Shown here: piece after piece, positions 19,796 to 29,112 of the stretch
How the letters are laid out: each line of letters starts with the position of its first letter
How positions within the stretch are numbered: position 1 is the first letter of the stretch
Assembly (NCBI GenBank): GCA_944320235.1
Contig: CALUGQ010000006.1
Location: forward strand, 62,001-126,000
From: an uncultured Prevotella sp.
Lineage (GTDB): Bacteria; Bacteroidota; Bacteroidia; Bacteroidales; Bacteroidaceae
DNA: 64,000 bases
Direction of reading: 5' to 3'
Program-made: the position numbers and the translations under genes
The notes under the pieces: generated by a model
Database searches by the model: none
Seen by the model: the letters and a program-made list of their open reading frames with translations, nothing else
What the model was told of the DNA's origin: nothing

Positions 19796-20371
19796 TCAGA
19801 ACTTCCTGCCCGCGACGATGCCCAAGAAAGTATTCACGATTATCTTTGCGTCGGTCAAAAGCGACATGTCACGGAGATAAGCGAGGTCCATGTCGAGCCT
19901 GCGAATCATTTTCTCCATGGTATTGGTGTAGCCATTGTAAAGCGTGGCATAAGATGTGATGCCTGGCCTTATGCGGTAAAGTTCGGCGTAGTCGGGCCGC
20001 AGCTCCATTATCTTGTCAATGAAATACTGGCGCTCGGGCCTGTAACCAACAAACGACATATCACCCCTCAGCACGTTCCACAACTGCGGAAGCTCGTCGA
20101 GGTGGTGCTCACGGAGCAGCTTGCCAAGGGCAGTCAGGCGACTGTCGTTCTGCTCGGCAAGCTGTGGGATGCCGTCCTCCTCGGTGTTCTCCACCATGGT
20201 GCGGAACTTATAGATGTAAAACGGCTTACCGCCACGCCCTATGCGCTCCTGCTTATATATGGCAGGCCCATGGCAACTCACCTTCAACCCCACATAAATA
20301 AGCAAGAACAAAGGGGCAAGGAGCACCATCCCCAAAGCCGAACAAACTACGTCGAGTAATCTCTTAACCAT
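19796..20371 (-). CDS. Bacterial sugar transferase (phosphoglycosyl transferase)
   Basis: The 191-residue membrane enzyme would transfer a sugar-1-phosphate to undecaprenyl phosphate, the first step of surface glycan assembly. A single N-terminal hydrophobic segment (VVCSALGMVLLAPLFLLIYVG, the re-entrant helix) precedes the catalytic core: YKFRTM, LREHHLDELPQLWNVLRGDMSFVGYRPE and RPGITSYATL. The Asp-Glu pair in the DELPQ motif is the catalytic dyad of the family. It is the short PglC-like form without the extra N-terminal helices of WcaJ. Its start overlaps the upstream WecA-like gene by 8 nt, so two initiating enzymes share one operon. Confidence 0.9.
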   Translation of the reverse strand: MVKRLLDVVCSALGMVLLAPLFLLIYVGLKVSCHGPAIYKQERIGRGGKPFYIYKFRTMVENTEEDGIPQLAEQNDSRLTALGKLLREHHLDELPQLWNVLRGDMSFVGYRPERQYFIDKIMELRPDYAELYRIRPGITSYATLYNGYTNTMEKMIRRLDMDLAYLRDMSLLTDAKIIVNTFLGIVAGRKF

Positions 20372-21488
20372 TGCTCACGTCTTTGAAAAAAACCTCCTGC
20401 CCCCGCTTCTTTATCACAACATTGAGGCAAGCGTGGAATATGAGCCAGACAAGGATATCAAGCAGCACGATGCTGCTGTAGTACATAAGGTCGAACATAA
20501 GGTAATTGAAAACTATGTAGAACACTGCAAGCGCGAGAATCGTGCACAACGCCTGGTGCTGGCTCATGCCTGCACGCATCAGCTTGTGGTGTATGTGATT
20601 CTTGTCAGCGCCGAATATCGGCTTACGGTGCAGCAGCCGCACGATGACAATCCGGCAAACATCGAAGATGGGGATGGTCAATAGCGTACAGGAGAGCATC
20701 AAGCTGTCCTTGCGGAAGGGCATGACACTGGGATTGTCCATCGAAAACTTCACGAGGAGGAACCCGAGTATGAACCCGAGCGTAAGGCTCCCGGAGTCGC
20801 CCATGAATATCTTCTGCTGCTTGCCGCCCTTGTCGCCCATTATGTTGAAGTAGAGGAAAGCCACCAGCACCCCCATCAACCCGGCTATGAGGATGCAGTA
20901 AGTCCACACCGACTCACGGGCGAAGCACATCAGGAAGCCCGCCAAGGCTATGAGCGACAGGCCGCCCGACAGGCCGTCGATGCCGTCGATGAGGTTCATC
21001 GCATTGTCAATGAACACCAAGGCAAACACCGTGAGCGGGGCACCGATGTAATATGGTATCTCGTAAATGCCAAGGAAGCCATACATATTGTTTATGTACA
21101 ACCCCGATGCCGGCAAAAGGGCAGCCGCAAGAATCTGCACGGCAAACTTGGTCTTAGGGCCGAGGCTTACAATGTCGTCAACAAGCCCCACGCCGTAGAC
21201 CAACATAAGGCTGACAAAGAAATATATCGACCATATGCTCACGGTGATCTCGTTGTTGACCACATTCTGGTTGAACACAGCAATCATGAGTATGCTCGAC
21301 AGCAGCATACTCGGTATGAAGCAGATGCCGCCAAGCCTCGGCACGCTGCACTTATGCACCTTGCGCATGCTGGGCCGGTCGTAAAGCTCTTTCTTCTTGC
21401 AGAATCTCACCACTTGGGGGATGGCCAGGAAGCCACACACCATGCTGACGACAAAAGAGCCTATTATATAGAGAATATATTGATTCAT
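20364..21488 (-). CDS. WecA/MraY-like UDP-HexNAc undecaprenyl-phosphate transferase
   Basis: This 374-residue polytopic protein has about ten transmembrane segments. GT4-family features include the start of loop 2 (RKVHKCSVPRLGG), GLVDDIVSLGPKTKF with the Asp-Asp Mg-binding pair, FIDNAMNLIDGIDGLSGG and GDSGSLTLGFILG, plus the cytosolic His-rich loop GADKNHIHHKL, typical of WecA/TagO/RgpG. It would load a HexNAc-1-phosphate on undecaprenyl phosphate for polysaccharide synthesis. ATG at 21488 is favoured over 21500; both are possible. It probably forms an operon with the sugar transferase downstream. Confidence 0.9.
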   Translation of the reverse strand: MNQYILYIIGSFVVSMVCGFLAIPQVVRFCKKKELYDRPSMRKVHKCSVPRLGGICFIPSMLLSSILMIAVFNQNVVNNEITVSIWSIYFFVSLMLVYGVGLVDDIVSLGPKTKFAVQILAAALLPASGLYINNMYGFLGIYEIPYYIGAPLTVFALVFIDNAMNLIDGIDGLSGGLSLIALAGFLMCFARESVWTYCILIAGLMGVLVAFLYFNIMGDKGGKQQKIFMGDSGSLTLGFILGFLLVKFSMDNPSVMPFRKDSLMLSCTLLTIPIFDVCRIVIVRLLHRKPIFGADKNHIHHKLMRAGMSQHQALCTILALAVFYIVFNYLMFDLMYYSSIVLLDILVWLIFHACLNVVIKKRGQEVFFKDVSNG

Positions 21489-21642
21489 CACAAGATGCAT
21501 TTTATTAGTATAACTGCGTTATATGACTAATATTGCATGAATGAACCCAAAAACTTCATCACGCACCCGCATATCTCGCCTACCTCCAACATCGTTGCCA
21601 CACGTGCCCATGCCTCTTCATCAAAAAAAATACGCGCCAACA

Positions 21643-22428
21643 TCATGCCCGGCCCTTGGCAAAACAACGCAACGGCTTTCGAAACTCAAAGACCTTGTAC
21701 AAGTATTTCACCGAGACAAACAATATGTTAGTATACAAACCGTAGCGCAGGCAGGCCTTCACATCCTCACGGGTCGTAATCAGCCTGTGCGAGACGCTCT
21801 TCGTGCTCATGCCGCCTGTGCGCATGGTCACAAAGTCTTTCCGTATGTATTTCGACGAAATCTTGTGCTTGTAAAACAGCCTCACCATCATGTCGTAGTC
21901 GGCTGCTATCTTGTAGTCAAGCGCATAGCCGCCAAATTTCTCATAAATATGCCTGCGGACATAAAACGACGGATGGGCCGGCATGAACCCAAACCGCAGC
22001 CAGAACGGCTTGAACAATGCCGACGAATAGTATCTTACGACCTTGCCAGGCTCACCGGGCCTTATGAAATGTATGTCGCCATACACGGAATCGACATCGC
22101 TCCTTCCGAATTCGTCGGCAATGGTTTGCAGCACATCGTCTGATGTGTAATAATCATCGGAGTTGAGTATGCCGACAACGTCGCCCGTACACAGGCGGAT
22201 GCCCTTGTTCATGGCATCATATATGCCTCTGTCCGGCTCCGACAGACAATGTAGCCGCCCGCCGAACCTCTCGGCATACGACGCCACGACATCAACCGTG
22301 CCGTCGGTAGAGCCGCCGTCAATCACCCAATACTCAAAATCACCATACGTCTGCGACAACACAGATTCCATGGTGTCGGAAATTGTCTTCGCACTATTGT
22401 AAGTTGCTGTTACTATTGATATCTTCAT
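21643..22428 (-). CDS. Family 2 glycosyltransferase
   Basis: The 261-residue protein begins with the GT-A nucleotide-binding core MKISIVTATYNSAKTI, followed by FEYWVIDGGSTDGTVDV, EPDRGIYDAMNKGI and the DxD-type metal site LNSDDYY. The C-terminal part includes an aromatic FMPAHPSFYVRR acceptor region. It should add a sugar from a nucleotide donor to a lipid-linked glycan at the cytosolic membrane face. It resembles WcaE-like colanic-acid-type transferases. A 154-nt gap separates it from the WecA-like gene on the same strand. Donor and acceptor are unknown. Confidence 0.88.
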   Translation of the reverse strand: MKISIVTATYNSAKTISDTMESVLSQTYGDFEYWVIDGGSTDGTVDVVASYAERFGGRLHCLSEPDRGIYDAMNKGIRLCTGDVVGILNSDDYYTSDDVLQTIADEFGRSDVDSVYGDIHFIRPGEPGKVVRYYSSALFKPFWLRFGFMPAHPSFYVRRHIYEKFGGYALDYKIAADYDMMVRLFYKHKISSKYIRKDFVTMRTGGMSTKSVSHRLITTREDVKACLRYGLYTNILFVSVKYLYKVFEFRKPLRCFAKGRA

Positions 22429-22763
22429 CTGTTCCCGCTCTGATACAAATGCCCGTCACTATGACGTGAATGCCATTCTCTAAAAAAAAGCCTGCACACC
22501 CCGCCACTTGCCATCAACAACATGACAGGCCACCTGACGCATCCGACAAACACAACTCGGCAACACACGATGCACCGCCCGGGAACACAGCCCACCCCAA
22601 AACACGCCCACGGTGCCCATGGCCTGCGGACGGGGCAAGGCCATGGGCGGCCCCGCCCCACGGAAACGTCGCCCCTGCAAGGCTGCGCGGATGTTCGGGA
22701 TTGTCATATATATTAATGGACATATAGCTAAACTTTGTTTGCACTCATTGATTAATTGTGTTG

Positions 22764-22795
22764 CAAAGGTATGAAAAAATACAGAGATAATGAAA
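22764..22795 (-). promoter_or_regulatory. Promoter-like site upstream of the left GT2 gene
   Basis: The minus strand reads TACCTTTG (22764-22771) with TTTC, one mismatch from TTTG, 20 nt upstream. It would give an unusually long leader of about 330 nt. Confidence 0.5.
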
Positions 22796-23024
22796 CTTTT
22801 GCCCTCATTAATGACAAGTTGGCAAAAAGATTGCCTGGCAGTGGGAAACGTTGCAATGCCATTTTGCCGCTCCGCCACTCACAAGCTGCGGCTAGACAAT
22901 GGCCGAGCACACCGCAGAAGCGCCCCATCATCACATACAACAAACCGTAGGCATAGTCAACAAACCGTATGCCGAATTGTGTTAAATAAAAACAAGAGAG
23001 CTGCTTTTATTGGCAACAATTGAC

Positions 23025-23032
23025 TAACTTTG
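23025..23032 (+). promoter_or_regulatory. -7 box for the right GT2 gene
   Basis: TAACTTTG fits TAnnTTTG and lies 20 nt upstream of the start at 23053; the -33 element is not clear. Confidence 0.5.
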
Positions 23033-23052
23033 CATTCCGATCTCATAAACAT

Positions 23053-23982
23053 ATGAAGTTTACCGTTGCCATACCTGCCTACAAAGGCAAGTTCCTCAAG
23101 GAATGCATAGAAAGTGTCTTGGCCCAAAGCTACAAAGACTTCGAACTGATTGTCGTCGACGACGCATCGCCCGACAACCTGGCCGAAATAGCCGCCAGCT
23201 TTGACGACCCGCGGCTTTCTTATCACAGGAACAAGACTAACTGCGGGGCCGTCGACGTGGTTGACAACTGGAACAAATGCCTGGCAATGGCCAAGGGCGA
23301 ATACATCTGCCTCATGGGCGACGACGACACCATGGCCCACGACTACCTCATGGAAATGCACCGGCTGACACTGAAGTACCCCAAGGCCGACGCGCTGCAC
23401 GGACGCACACTGGAGACAGACGAAACCGGCAAGCCCACCATCCTGTACCAGGCATGGCCCGAACACCAAAGCGTCTACGACTTGATATGGCACCGCATCA
23501 GCCGGCTGAGGGTGACATTCATATCCGACTTCGTATTCCGCACATCAACGCTAAAGGCTGCCGGAGGCTACTACAAGCTGCCACTGGCATGGGGTTCTGA
23601 CGACATCACATCATACATAGCAGCCAGCAAGAACGGCATAGCCAGCACAAACAAAGTCGTGTTCCACTACAGGAGAAACGGTTTATCAATCACCCAATCA
23701 GGCAATGCGACGCATAAAATAAACGCAATATCCGCCGAGGGGCAGTGGCTACGGACATTCATCAGCAGCTGCCAGCCGGAAAGCGACGAAGACCGGCTCC
23801 TGGCCAGCATGATAGCCGGCCACATCCCCACGCACATAGGTTACAGGAAAGCCATGGTTGTATGCCAGCTTGTGCGTGCCAAGCGTTACGGCGAACTGCT
23901 TTCCATACTGTGCAAGGCCAAGAAGCTCGCCCTGCCGCCGAAACAAATCCTAAGGGGCATACTCATGGCATGGGGGAACTGA
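23053..23982 (+). CDS. Family 2 glycosyltransferase
   Basis: The 309-residue protein starts at the ATG encoding MKFTVAIPAYKGKFLKEC; an in-frame ATG 33 nt upstream overlaps the promoter region and is rejected. GT-A features are ESVLAQSYKDFELIVVDDASPD, EYICLMGDDDTMAH with the metal-binding DDD, and WGSDDITSYIAAS further on. The C-terminal 100 residues are helical. It is likely a surface-polysaccharide transferase related by context to the divergent cluster to its left. Specific donor and acceptor cannot be inferred. Confidence 0.88.
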   Translation: MKFTVAIPAYKGKFLKECIESVLAQSYKDFELIVVDDASPDNLAEIAASFDDPRLSYHRNKTNCGAVDVVDNWNKCLAMAKGEYICLMGDDDTMAHDYLMEMHRLTLKYPKADALHGRTLETDETGKPTILYQAWPEHQSVYDLIWHRISRLRVTFISDFVFRTSTLKAAGGYYKLPLAWGSDDITSYIAASKNGIASTNKVVFHYRRNGLSITQSGNATHKINAISAEGQWLRTFISSCQPESDEDRLLASMIAGHIPTHIGYRKAMVVCQLVRAKRYGELLSILCKAKKLALPPKQILRGILMAWGN

Positions 23983-24039
23983 AAAGTCGGCGCGAAGCAG
24001 AAAATGGCCTGAAATGCGCCGGGCTATCAAAAAAATCGC

Positions 24040-24047
24040 TACCTTTG
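24040..24047 (+). promoter_or_regulatory. -7 box of the lutABC operon
   Basis: TACCTTTG fits TAnnTTTG, 26 nt upstream of lutA; no clear TTTG lies at -33. Confidence 0.5.
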
Positions 24048-24073
24048 CATACTGACAAACCAATAACATCACG

Positions 24074-24811
24074 ATGAAAATCGGACTTTTCATACCTTGC
24101 TACGTTGATGCGCTCTACCCCAAAGTGGGAGTGCAGACCTACAAACTGCTCAAGAGCCTAGGGCTTGACGTTGACTACCCTCTCGGACAGACGTGTTGCG
24201 GGCAGCCTATGGCCAACGCCGGTTTCGAGCACATGGCCGAAGGCCTGGCCACGAAGATGGACGAGCTGTTCGCCCGCTTCGATTACGTCGTGGCACCGTC
24301 GGCCAGCTGCGCGGCCTTCATCAGGTTCAACTATCCCCACGTGCTGGGAGGGAAGCACGAGTGCCAAACGGCGAAGAAGACCACCGACGTTGTAGAGTTC
24401 CTCCACGACGTGCTCAAGGTGAAAGAGCTGCCAGCCCGCTTCCCCCACGTGGTGAGCGTTCACAACTCCTGCCACGGTGTGCGCGAGCTGGGGCTGTCGT
24501 CGCCCAGCGAACTCAATACAGAGCGCTACTCAAAGATAAAGGACTTGCTCGGGCTTGTCGGCGGCATCACCGTCAGGGAGCCAGAGCGCGTTGACGAATG
24601 CTGCGGCTTCGGCGGGATGTTCTCTGTCGAAGAGCCGGAAGTGTCGGTGAGGATGGGTACCGACAAGATAGAGAGGCACATGGCCACGGGAGCTGAGTAT
24701 GTGACGGGGCCGGACAGTTCGTGCCTCATGCACATGGAGGGCATAGCCCGCAGGCTGGGCAAGCCGATAAAGTTCGTTCACGTAGTTGAAATATTATCAG
24801 CAGGACTATGA
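24074..24811 (+). CDS. lutA: Lactate utilization protein A, Fe-S/CCG domain subunit
   Basis: The 245-residue product has two CCG (cysteine-rich) domains: GLFIPCYVDALYPKVG with TCCGQPMANAG, and VSVHNSCHGVRELG with DECCGFGGMFSVEEP. Such motifs bind Fe-S clusters in LutA/LldE and heterodisulfide-reductase-like subunits. With LutB and LutC it forms an L-lactate-oxidising complex that passes electrons toward quinones at the membrane. Length matches LutA. Its end overlaps lutB by 4 nt (ATGA), so translation is probably coupled. Confidence 0.93.
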   Translation: MKIGLFIPCYVDALYPKVGVQTYKLLKSLGLDVDYPLGQTCCGQPMANAGFEHMAEGLATKMDELFARFDYVVAPSASCAAFIRFNYPHVLGGKHECQTAKKTTDVVEFLHDVLKVKELPARFPHVVSVHNSCHGVRELGLSSPSELNTERYSKIKDLLGLVGGITVREPERVDECCGFGGMFSVEEPEVSVRMGTDKIERHMATGAEYVTGPDSSCLMHMEGIARRLGKPIKFVHVVEILSAGL

Positions 24812-26175
24812 GCACAAAGCATTCAAAGGCGGCACGGGCTTTCCTTGCCGATGCAGACAACACCACGTGGCACGACGCCACGTTCTGGTCGCTCCGCGCC
24901 AAGCGCGACGGCATGGCCACGGGCCTGCCCGAATGGGAACAGCTGCGCGAGGCGGCGAGCGCCATCAAGAAACACACGCTGAGCCACCTCGACACATACC
25001 TGGAGCGGTTCTGCGCGAACGCGGAGAAGAACGGCGTCACCGTCCACTGGGCCAAAGACGCTGCGGAGTTCAACTCAATCGTGCTTGGCATACTGCAACA
25101 GCACGGAGCGAAAAAGATGGTGAAGAGCAAATCAATGCTGACCGAGGAGTGCGAAATGAACCCCTACCTCGAACGCCATGGCATAGACGTGGTAGAGACC
25201 GACCTCGGCGAGCGCATCCTGCAGCTGATGCACCAGAAGCCCAGCCACATAGTGATGCCGGCAATACACATCAAGCAGGAAGAAGTGGGCCGCCTCTTCG
25301 AGAAAGAGCTGGGCAGCGAGCCGGGCAACTACGACCCGACTTACCTCACATACCAGGCGCGCCTTAGCCTGCGGGACGAGTTCCTAACGGCCGACGCTGG
25401 CATGACGGGGGCAAACTTCGGAGTGGCCGAGACGGGGGAAATCGTTGTCTGCACCAACGAGGGCAACGCCGACATGGCCACTTCGGTGCCAAAGCTGCAC
25501 ATAGCAGCCATGGGGCTGGAGAAAGTGATACCCGACCGGCGCTCGCTGGCAGTGTTCCAGCGGCTGCTCTGCCGCAGCGCCACCGGCCAGCCCACGACCA
25601 CCTACACGTCACACTTCGCCAAGGCCCGCCCTGGAGGCGAGATGCACATAATACTCGTAGACAACGGCCGCACAGACATACTGGCCAACGGCGAGCACTG
25701 GCAGACGCTAAAGTGCATCCGCTGCGGGGCTTGCATGAACACCTGCCCCGTATACCGCCGCAGCGGGGGCTACTCGTACACATATTTCATACCCGGCCCC
25801 ATAGGCATAAACCTCGGCATGGGGCACAGCCCCAGCCTGTATGCCGACAACGTTAGCGCATGCTCGCTGTGCTGCTCGTGCGACAACGTGTGCCCGGCCA
25901 AGGTAAACCTGTCCGAGCAAATCTACCTGTGGCGCCAAAAGCTCGACTCCCTCGGCAAAGCCAACCAAGAAAAGAAATGGATGAGCCGCGGCATGAAGGC
26001 CATATTCGACAGCCCAGCGCTCTACAACACGGCACTGAAGTTCGCCCCGCTGGCAAACCACGCCCCCCGCTTCGCCGTATACAACAGCCTCAACGCTTGG
26101 GGCAAGGGCCGCGAGCTGCCGGTATTCGCCAAGGAATCGTTCCAAACAATGTGGAAGAAAGGAAAAGTGAAATGA
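24808..26175 (+). CDS. lutB: Lactate utilization protein B, 4Fe-4S subunit
   Basis: The 455-residue protein has an N-terminal LUD domain (NAEKNGVTVHWAKDAAEFN, LTEECEMNPYLERHGIDVVETDLGE, HIVMPAIH) and then a two-cluster ferredoxin-like segment: CIRCGACMNTCPVYRRSGG and CSLCCSCDNVCPAKV. Cys spacing is complete for two 4Fe-4S clusters. The C-terminus continues as in LutB/YkgF. It overlaps lutA and lutC by four bases each, a tightly coupled operon. No lactate permease or regulator is visible nearby. Confidence 0.94.
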   Translation: MSTKHSKAARAFLADADNTTWHDATFWSLRAKRDGMATGLPEWEQLREAASAIKKHTLSHLDTYLERFCANAEKNGVTVHWAKDAAEFNSIVLGILQQHGAKKMVKSKSMLTEECEMNPYLERHGIDVVETDLGERILQLMHQKPSHIVMPAIHIKQEEVGRLFEKELGSEPGNYDPTYLTYQARLSLRDEFLTADAGMTGANFGVAETGEIVVCTNEGNADMATSVPKLHIAAMGLEKVIPDRRSLAVFQRLLCRSATGQPTTTYTSHFAKARPGGEMHIILVDNGRTDILANGEHWQTLKCIRCGACMNTCPVYRRSGGYSYTYFIPGPIGINLGMGHSPSLYADNVSACSLCCSCDNVCPAKVNLSEQIYLWRQKLDSLGKANQEKKWMSRGMKAIFDSPALYNTALKFAPLANHAPRFAVYNSLNAWGKGRELPVFAKESFQTMWKKGKVK

Positions 26176-26753
26176 GCAACAAAGAAGACATACTCGCAAA
26201 GATAAGGGCGGCAAAGCCGCAAAGCCACGACATGCCCGACCTCGGCGCACTGCGCCCACTGGCATACGCCGACCCGCTGAAGGAGTTTGTGGAGGCCTGT
26301 GCCGCCACCGGGGCCAGCGTGATAGAGGCCGCGCCGGGCGACAGCATCGACGAGCTTGTGAGCCGGGCATACCCCGAGGCCAAGACCATAGCATCAAACG
26401 CCGAGGGCGTGACCATAGCCACAAAGAACCCCGACACCGTGGCCGAAGCCGCCGAGCTGAACGGAACCGACGTGGGAGTGGTGCGCGGCGAGCTGGGCGT
26501 AGCCGAAAACGGCTGCGTATGGATTCCCCAGACCATGAAGGAACGGGCCGTGTGCTTCATCTCCGAACAGCTCGTGATACTGCTCGACCGCCGCAACGTG
26601 GTAAGCAACATGCACGAGGCTTACGCCCGCATCACCACGGGCGACTACGGCTACGGCTGCTTCATAAGCGGCCCGTCGAAGACGGCTGACATCGCCCAGG
26701 CTCTCGTCATGGGCGCGCAGGCGGCAAGGGCCGTAACCGTGGTGCTGCTGTGA
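26172..26753 (+). CDS. lutC: Lactate utilization protein C, LUD domain
   Basis: The 193-residue protein starts at the ATG overlapping the lutB stop (ATGA); a longer upstream frame would run inside lutB and is rejected. The LUD domain shows DVGVVRGELGVAENGCVWIPQTM, the conserved VISEQL-like segment CFISEQLVILLDRRNVV, and GCFISGPSKTADIAQALVMGAQ. LutC is required with LutA and LutB for growth on L-lactate in characterised bacteria. A hairpin-forming repeat array follows and may end the transcript. Confidence 0.93.
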   Translation: MSNKEDILAKIRAAKPQSHDMPDLGALRPLAYADPLKEFVEACAATGASVIEAAPGDSIDELVSRAYPEAKTIASNAEGVTIATKNPDTVAEAAELNGTDVGVVRGELGVAENGCVWIPQTMKERAVCFISEQLVILLDRRNVVSNMHEAYARITTGDYGYGCFISGPSKTADIAQALVMGAQAARAVTVVLL

Positions 26754-26842
26754 GCCCACGCGGCTGCCCGCCATTAACACTTTTAAGTTAAGCGACACAA
26801 GGCCAAGGGCGCAGCCTAACGCCCTGGCCATCAATACATTGG

Positions 26843-26952
26843 CGCAAGCGCGCTTTCGCGTTTCAAAACGGCCCGTTTGGCAATCCCAAGCGGGCCGTTT
26901 TGCATCCCAGAACGGCACACCTGGCATCCCAAGAGCACCCACCTGCACAATC
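26843..26952 (+). repeat. 22-bp-period intergenic array F (five units), hairpin-forming
   Basis: Units start at 26843, 26865, 26887, 26909 and 26931. The second and third pair with each other (AAAACGGCCCG against CGGGCCGTTTT), so the array could double as the lutC terminator. Most units end in GGCATCCC or a close variant. The remaining bases up to the promoter at 27130 show no gene. Confidence 0.7.
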
Positions 26953-27129
26953 AGCCTCACACCAGTCACAGCTTAACTGCACATATGAAAGCAAGCACCA
27001 GCATGCCTGGCAAAGACGGCAGGCTGGCACTGCCATGACCAAATGGCTGGTAAAACATTTAAATAGTTAAAAAATCACATATTAATGACGATTTTTTTGA
27101 AAACTAAAACATACAAGATATTTTTATCG

Positions 27130-27137
27130 TAACTTTG
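27130..27137 (+). promoter_or_regulatory. -7 box of the PCMD operon
   Basis: TAACTTTG fits TAnnTTTG, 29 nt upstream of the chosen start. The region upstream is very AT-rich but has no TTTG at the usual spacing. Confidence 0.5.
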
Positions 27138-27166
27138 CAAGCCAAATGCAACATATTTATAATGAC

Positions 27167-28318
27167 ATGAAGTTTCACAGACTGCTCCTGCTCGCCGCTT
27201 TGTGCCCCATGCTGTCATCCTGCTTCAAGGATGAACCGGCAAACGCCGAATGCGACATCGAAGTGGCGTGGGTACACGCCGAAGAGCCGGAAAAGATGTT
27301 CTACAACCTTACCGACACATTGGTAAAGGTGCTGTATACAGACAACCTGATTACGTTCAACGTAAGGTCGAGCGCAGACCTTTCGGCACTGGCACCGCAG
27401 TTCATCATCACGCCTAACGCTACCATCGAACCAGCAAGCGGCTCCGTGCAAGACTTCAGCCACGGCCCAGTGACGTACAAAGTCACGTCGGAAGACCGCC
27501 AGTGGTCAAGGGAATATTACGTCTCGTTCAACATCGTCACCCGCACAGAAACAGACACGCTGCGGTTCGACTTTGAGGACTATGAGGTCAACTCGAGCTA
27601 TTACTACACCTGGAACGACAGCCGTTTCAGATGGTCGACGGGCAACCCCGGCTACCTACTGTGCGGCATGGCCACCGAATATGCCGACGGGCAATACTCC
27701 ACCAACCCCGAGAAATTCCCCTCAGTGGCGCTGCCCGACGGCTACAAAGGCAGCGGCGTAAAGCTGACCACGCTGAGCACCGGCGCATGGGGAGCCATGA
27801 AAGGTATGCGTATCGCCGCAGGCAACCTGTTCATAGGAACGTTCGACGCAACGCAGGCCATGACCGACGCGCGCAAGGCCACCAACTTCGGCGCACCGTT
27901 TGACCGAAGGCCGACCAAGCTGCGCGGGCATTACAAGTTCACGCCCGGCAACGACTACCAAGACGCAGACGGCAACCTGAAGCCCGGCGAGGCCGACATC
28001 GCCGACATTTACGCCGTGTTCTACCGCAACCACGACGAGAACGGCAACGCGATAATGCTCGACGGCGACGACGTGAAGTCGAGCCCGCACATCATCGGCA
28101 TGGCCCAAGTGACAGGCATACAGACCACCGACGAATGGACCGAGTTCGAGGCAGAGTTCGAGTTCAACCAGGAAATAGACCAGACACTGCTCGACAACCG
28201 CGGGTACAACATAGCGATAGTATTCTCGTCGAGCGTCAACGGCGCATACTTCGAGGGAGCCATAGGCAGCACGCTCATGGTCGACGAAGTGGAACTGATA
28301 TGCACCGACATCAAATGA
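27167..28318 (+). CDS. PCMD-domain lipoprotein
   Basis: The 383-residue product has a lipoprotein signal (LLLAALCPMLSSC) with the lipobox Cys at about residue 18. A small N-terminal beta domain (residues 30-125; TDNLITFNVRSSADLSALAP, IEPASGSVQDFS) resembles the pre-domain found before PCMD. The C-terminal PCMD (putative carbohydrate metabolism) domain spans about 130-383: FDFEDYE, GNPGYLLCG, GSGVKLTT and a terminal VDEVELICT. Such proteins sit on Bacteroidota cell surfaces; binding to glycans is suspected but unproven. It leads an operon with a barrel protein and a second PCMD protein. Confidence 0.83.
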   Translation: MKFHRLLLLAALCPMLSSCFKDEPANAECDIEVAWVHAEEPEKMFYNLTDTLVKVLYTDNLITFNVRSSADLSALAPQFIITPNATIEPASGSVQDFSHGPVTYKVTSEDRQWSREYYVSFNIVTRTETDTLRFDFEDYEVNSSYYYTWNDSRFRWSTGNPGYLLCGMATEYADGQYSTNPEKFPSVALPDGYKGSGVKLTTLSTGAWGAMKGMRIAAGNLFIGTFDATQAMTDARKATNFGAPFDRRPTKLRGHYKFTPGNDYQDADGNLKPGEADIADIYAVFYRNHDENGNAIMLDGDDVKSSPHIIGMAQVTGIQTTDEWTEFEAEFEFNQEIDQTLLDNRGYNIAIVFSSSVNGAYFEGAIGSTLMVDEVELICTDIK

Positions 28319-28323
28319 CAACA

Positions 28324-29082
28324 ATGAAAAAGAAAACCATAACAGCCATCGCGCTCCTCGCGGCAACGCTGTCCGCCAAGGCATTCAGCTTCAGCATGCC
28401 CGACGACGTAATCTACATGGTGCGCCTCGGCTACAGCATCGGAGGCACGGCCCCGATGGGCATACCGGCCACCATCCGCAGCATGAACTCATACAAGACG
28501 CAGTCAAACCTGTCGCTGGCAATCGACGCACAGAAGAAATTCGACGACCGCTGGGGCATAATGCTCGGCCTGAAAATAGAGAACAAGGGCATGGAGGTAG
28601 ACGCCACCGTGAAGAACTACCACATGGAAATGGTGCAGGACGGCAAGCGGCTGGCCGGCTATTATACCGGCAACAATGTCATAAGCACCGAGGGATGGCT
28701 GGTCACACTGCCTGTAAGGGCGACCTACAACATCAACGACAAGCTGCTGGTGCGCCTCGGCCCGTTCGTATCCTACGTACAGTCGGCAAGCTTCGACGGC
28801 TACGTCTACAGCGGATACCTGCGCGAAGGCACGCCAACAGGCACCAAGATCGTGATGGGAGACACGAAGGAGACCGGCGCTACATACGACTTCGCCGACG
28901 ACCTGCGGCACTTCCAGTTCGGCTTCGACGTAGGCGTAGACTGGAATTTCTACCGCCGGTGGGGCCTTTATGCCGACATATCGTGGGGAGTGACCAACAT
29001 CTTCAAGAAAGACTTCAACACAATCGAACAGAAACTATACCCCGTCTATGGCACACTCGGGGTATCATACAGACTTAAATAA
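28324..29082 (+). CDS. Outer-membrane beta-barrel protein (PorT-like)
   Basis: The 252-residue protein has a signal peptide (MKKKTITAIALLAATLSAKA) and about eight amphipathic strands, ending in VYGTLGVSYRLK. The pattern (LGYSIGGTAP, DRWGIMLGLKIENKG, TLPVRATYNINDKLLVRLGPFVSYV, GFDVGVDWNFYRRWGLYADISWG) is that of the PorT/outer-membrane protein beta-barrel family of Bacteroidota. It follows the PCMD lipoprotein by 5 nt, indicating co-translation, and may form a surface complex with the flanking PCMD proteins. Specific function is unknown. Confidence 0.8.
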   Translation: MKKKTITAIALLAATLSAKAFSFSMPDDVIYMVRLGYSIGGTAPMGIPATIRSMNSYKTQSNLSLAIDAQKKFDDRWGIMLGLKIENKGMEVDATVKNYHMEMVQDGKRLAGYYTGNNVISTEGWLVTLPVRATYNINDKLLVRLGPFVSYVQSASFDGYVYSGYLREGTPTGTKIVMGDTKETGATYDFADDLRHFQFGFDVGVDWNFYRRWGLYADISWGVTNIFKKDFNTIEQKLYPVYGTLGVSYRLK

Positions 29083-29112
29083 GCATTAACCATCATTTAA
29101 ACCAAACAGAAC

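Larger units (their letters stand above)
22429..23052. other. Intergenic region between divergent glycosyltransferase genes
   Basis: This 624-base gap holds a GC-rich, structure-prone stretch (about 22580-22690), a minus-strand promoter about 330 nt upstream of the left gene, a weak plus-strand -7 box, and possible degenerate 22-bp units (22822-22909). Short open frames in it show no family resemblance. Confidence 0.4.

Noticed and set aside
22514-22744. Small gene in the glycosyltransferase gap
   Set aside because: The frame is an open stretch in GC-rich sequence without recognisable motifs, hydrophobic pattern or conserved start context.
27130-27166. tRNA or riboswitch in the leader regions
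   Set aside because: No cloverleaf, TTCGA loop or known aptamer core was found in this or other intergenic regions.
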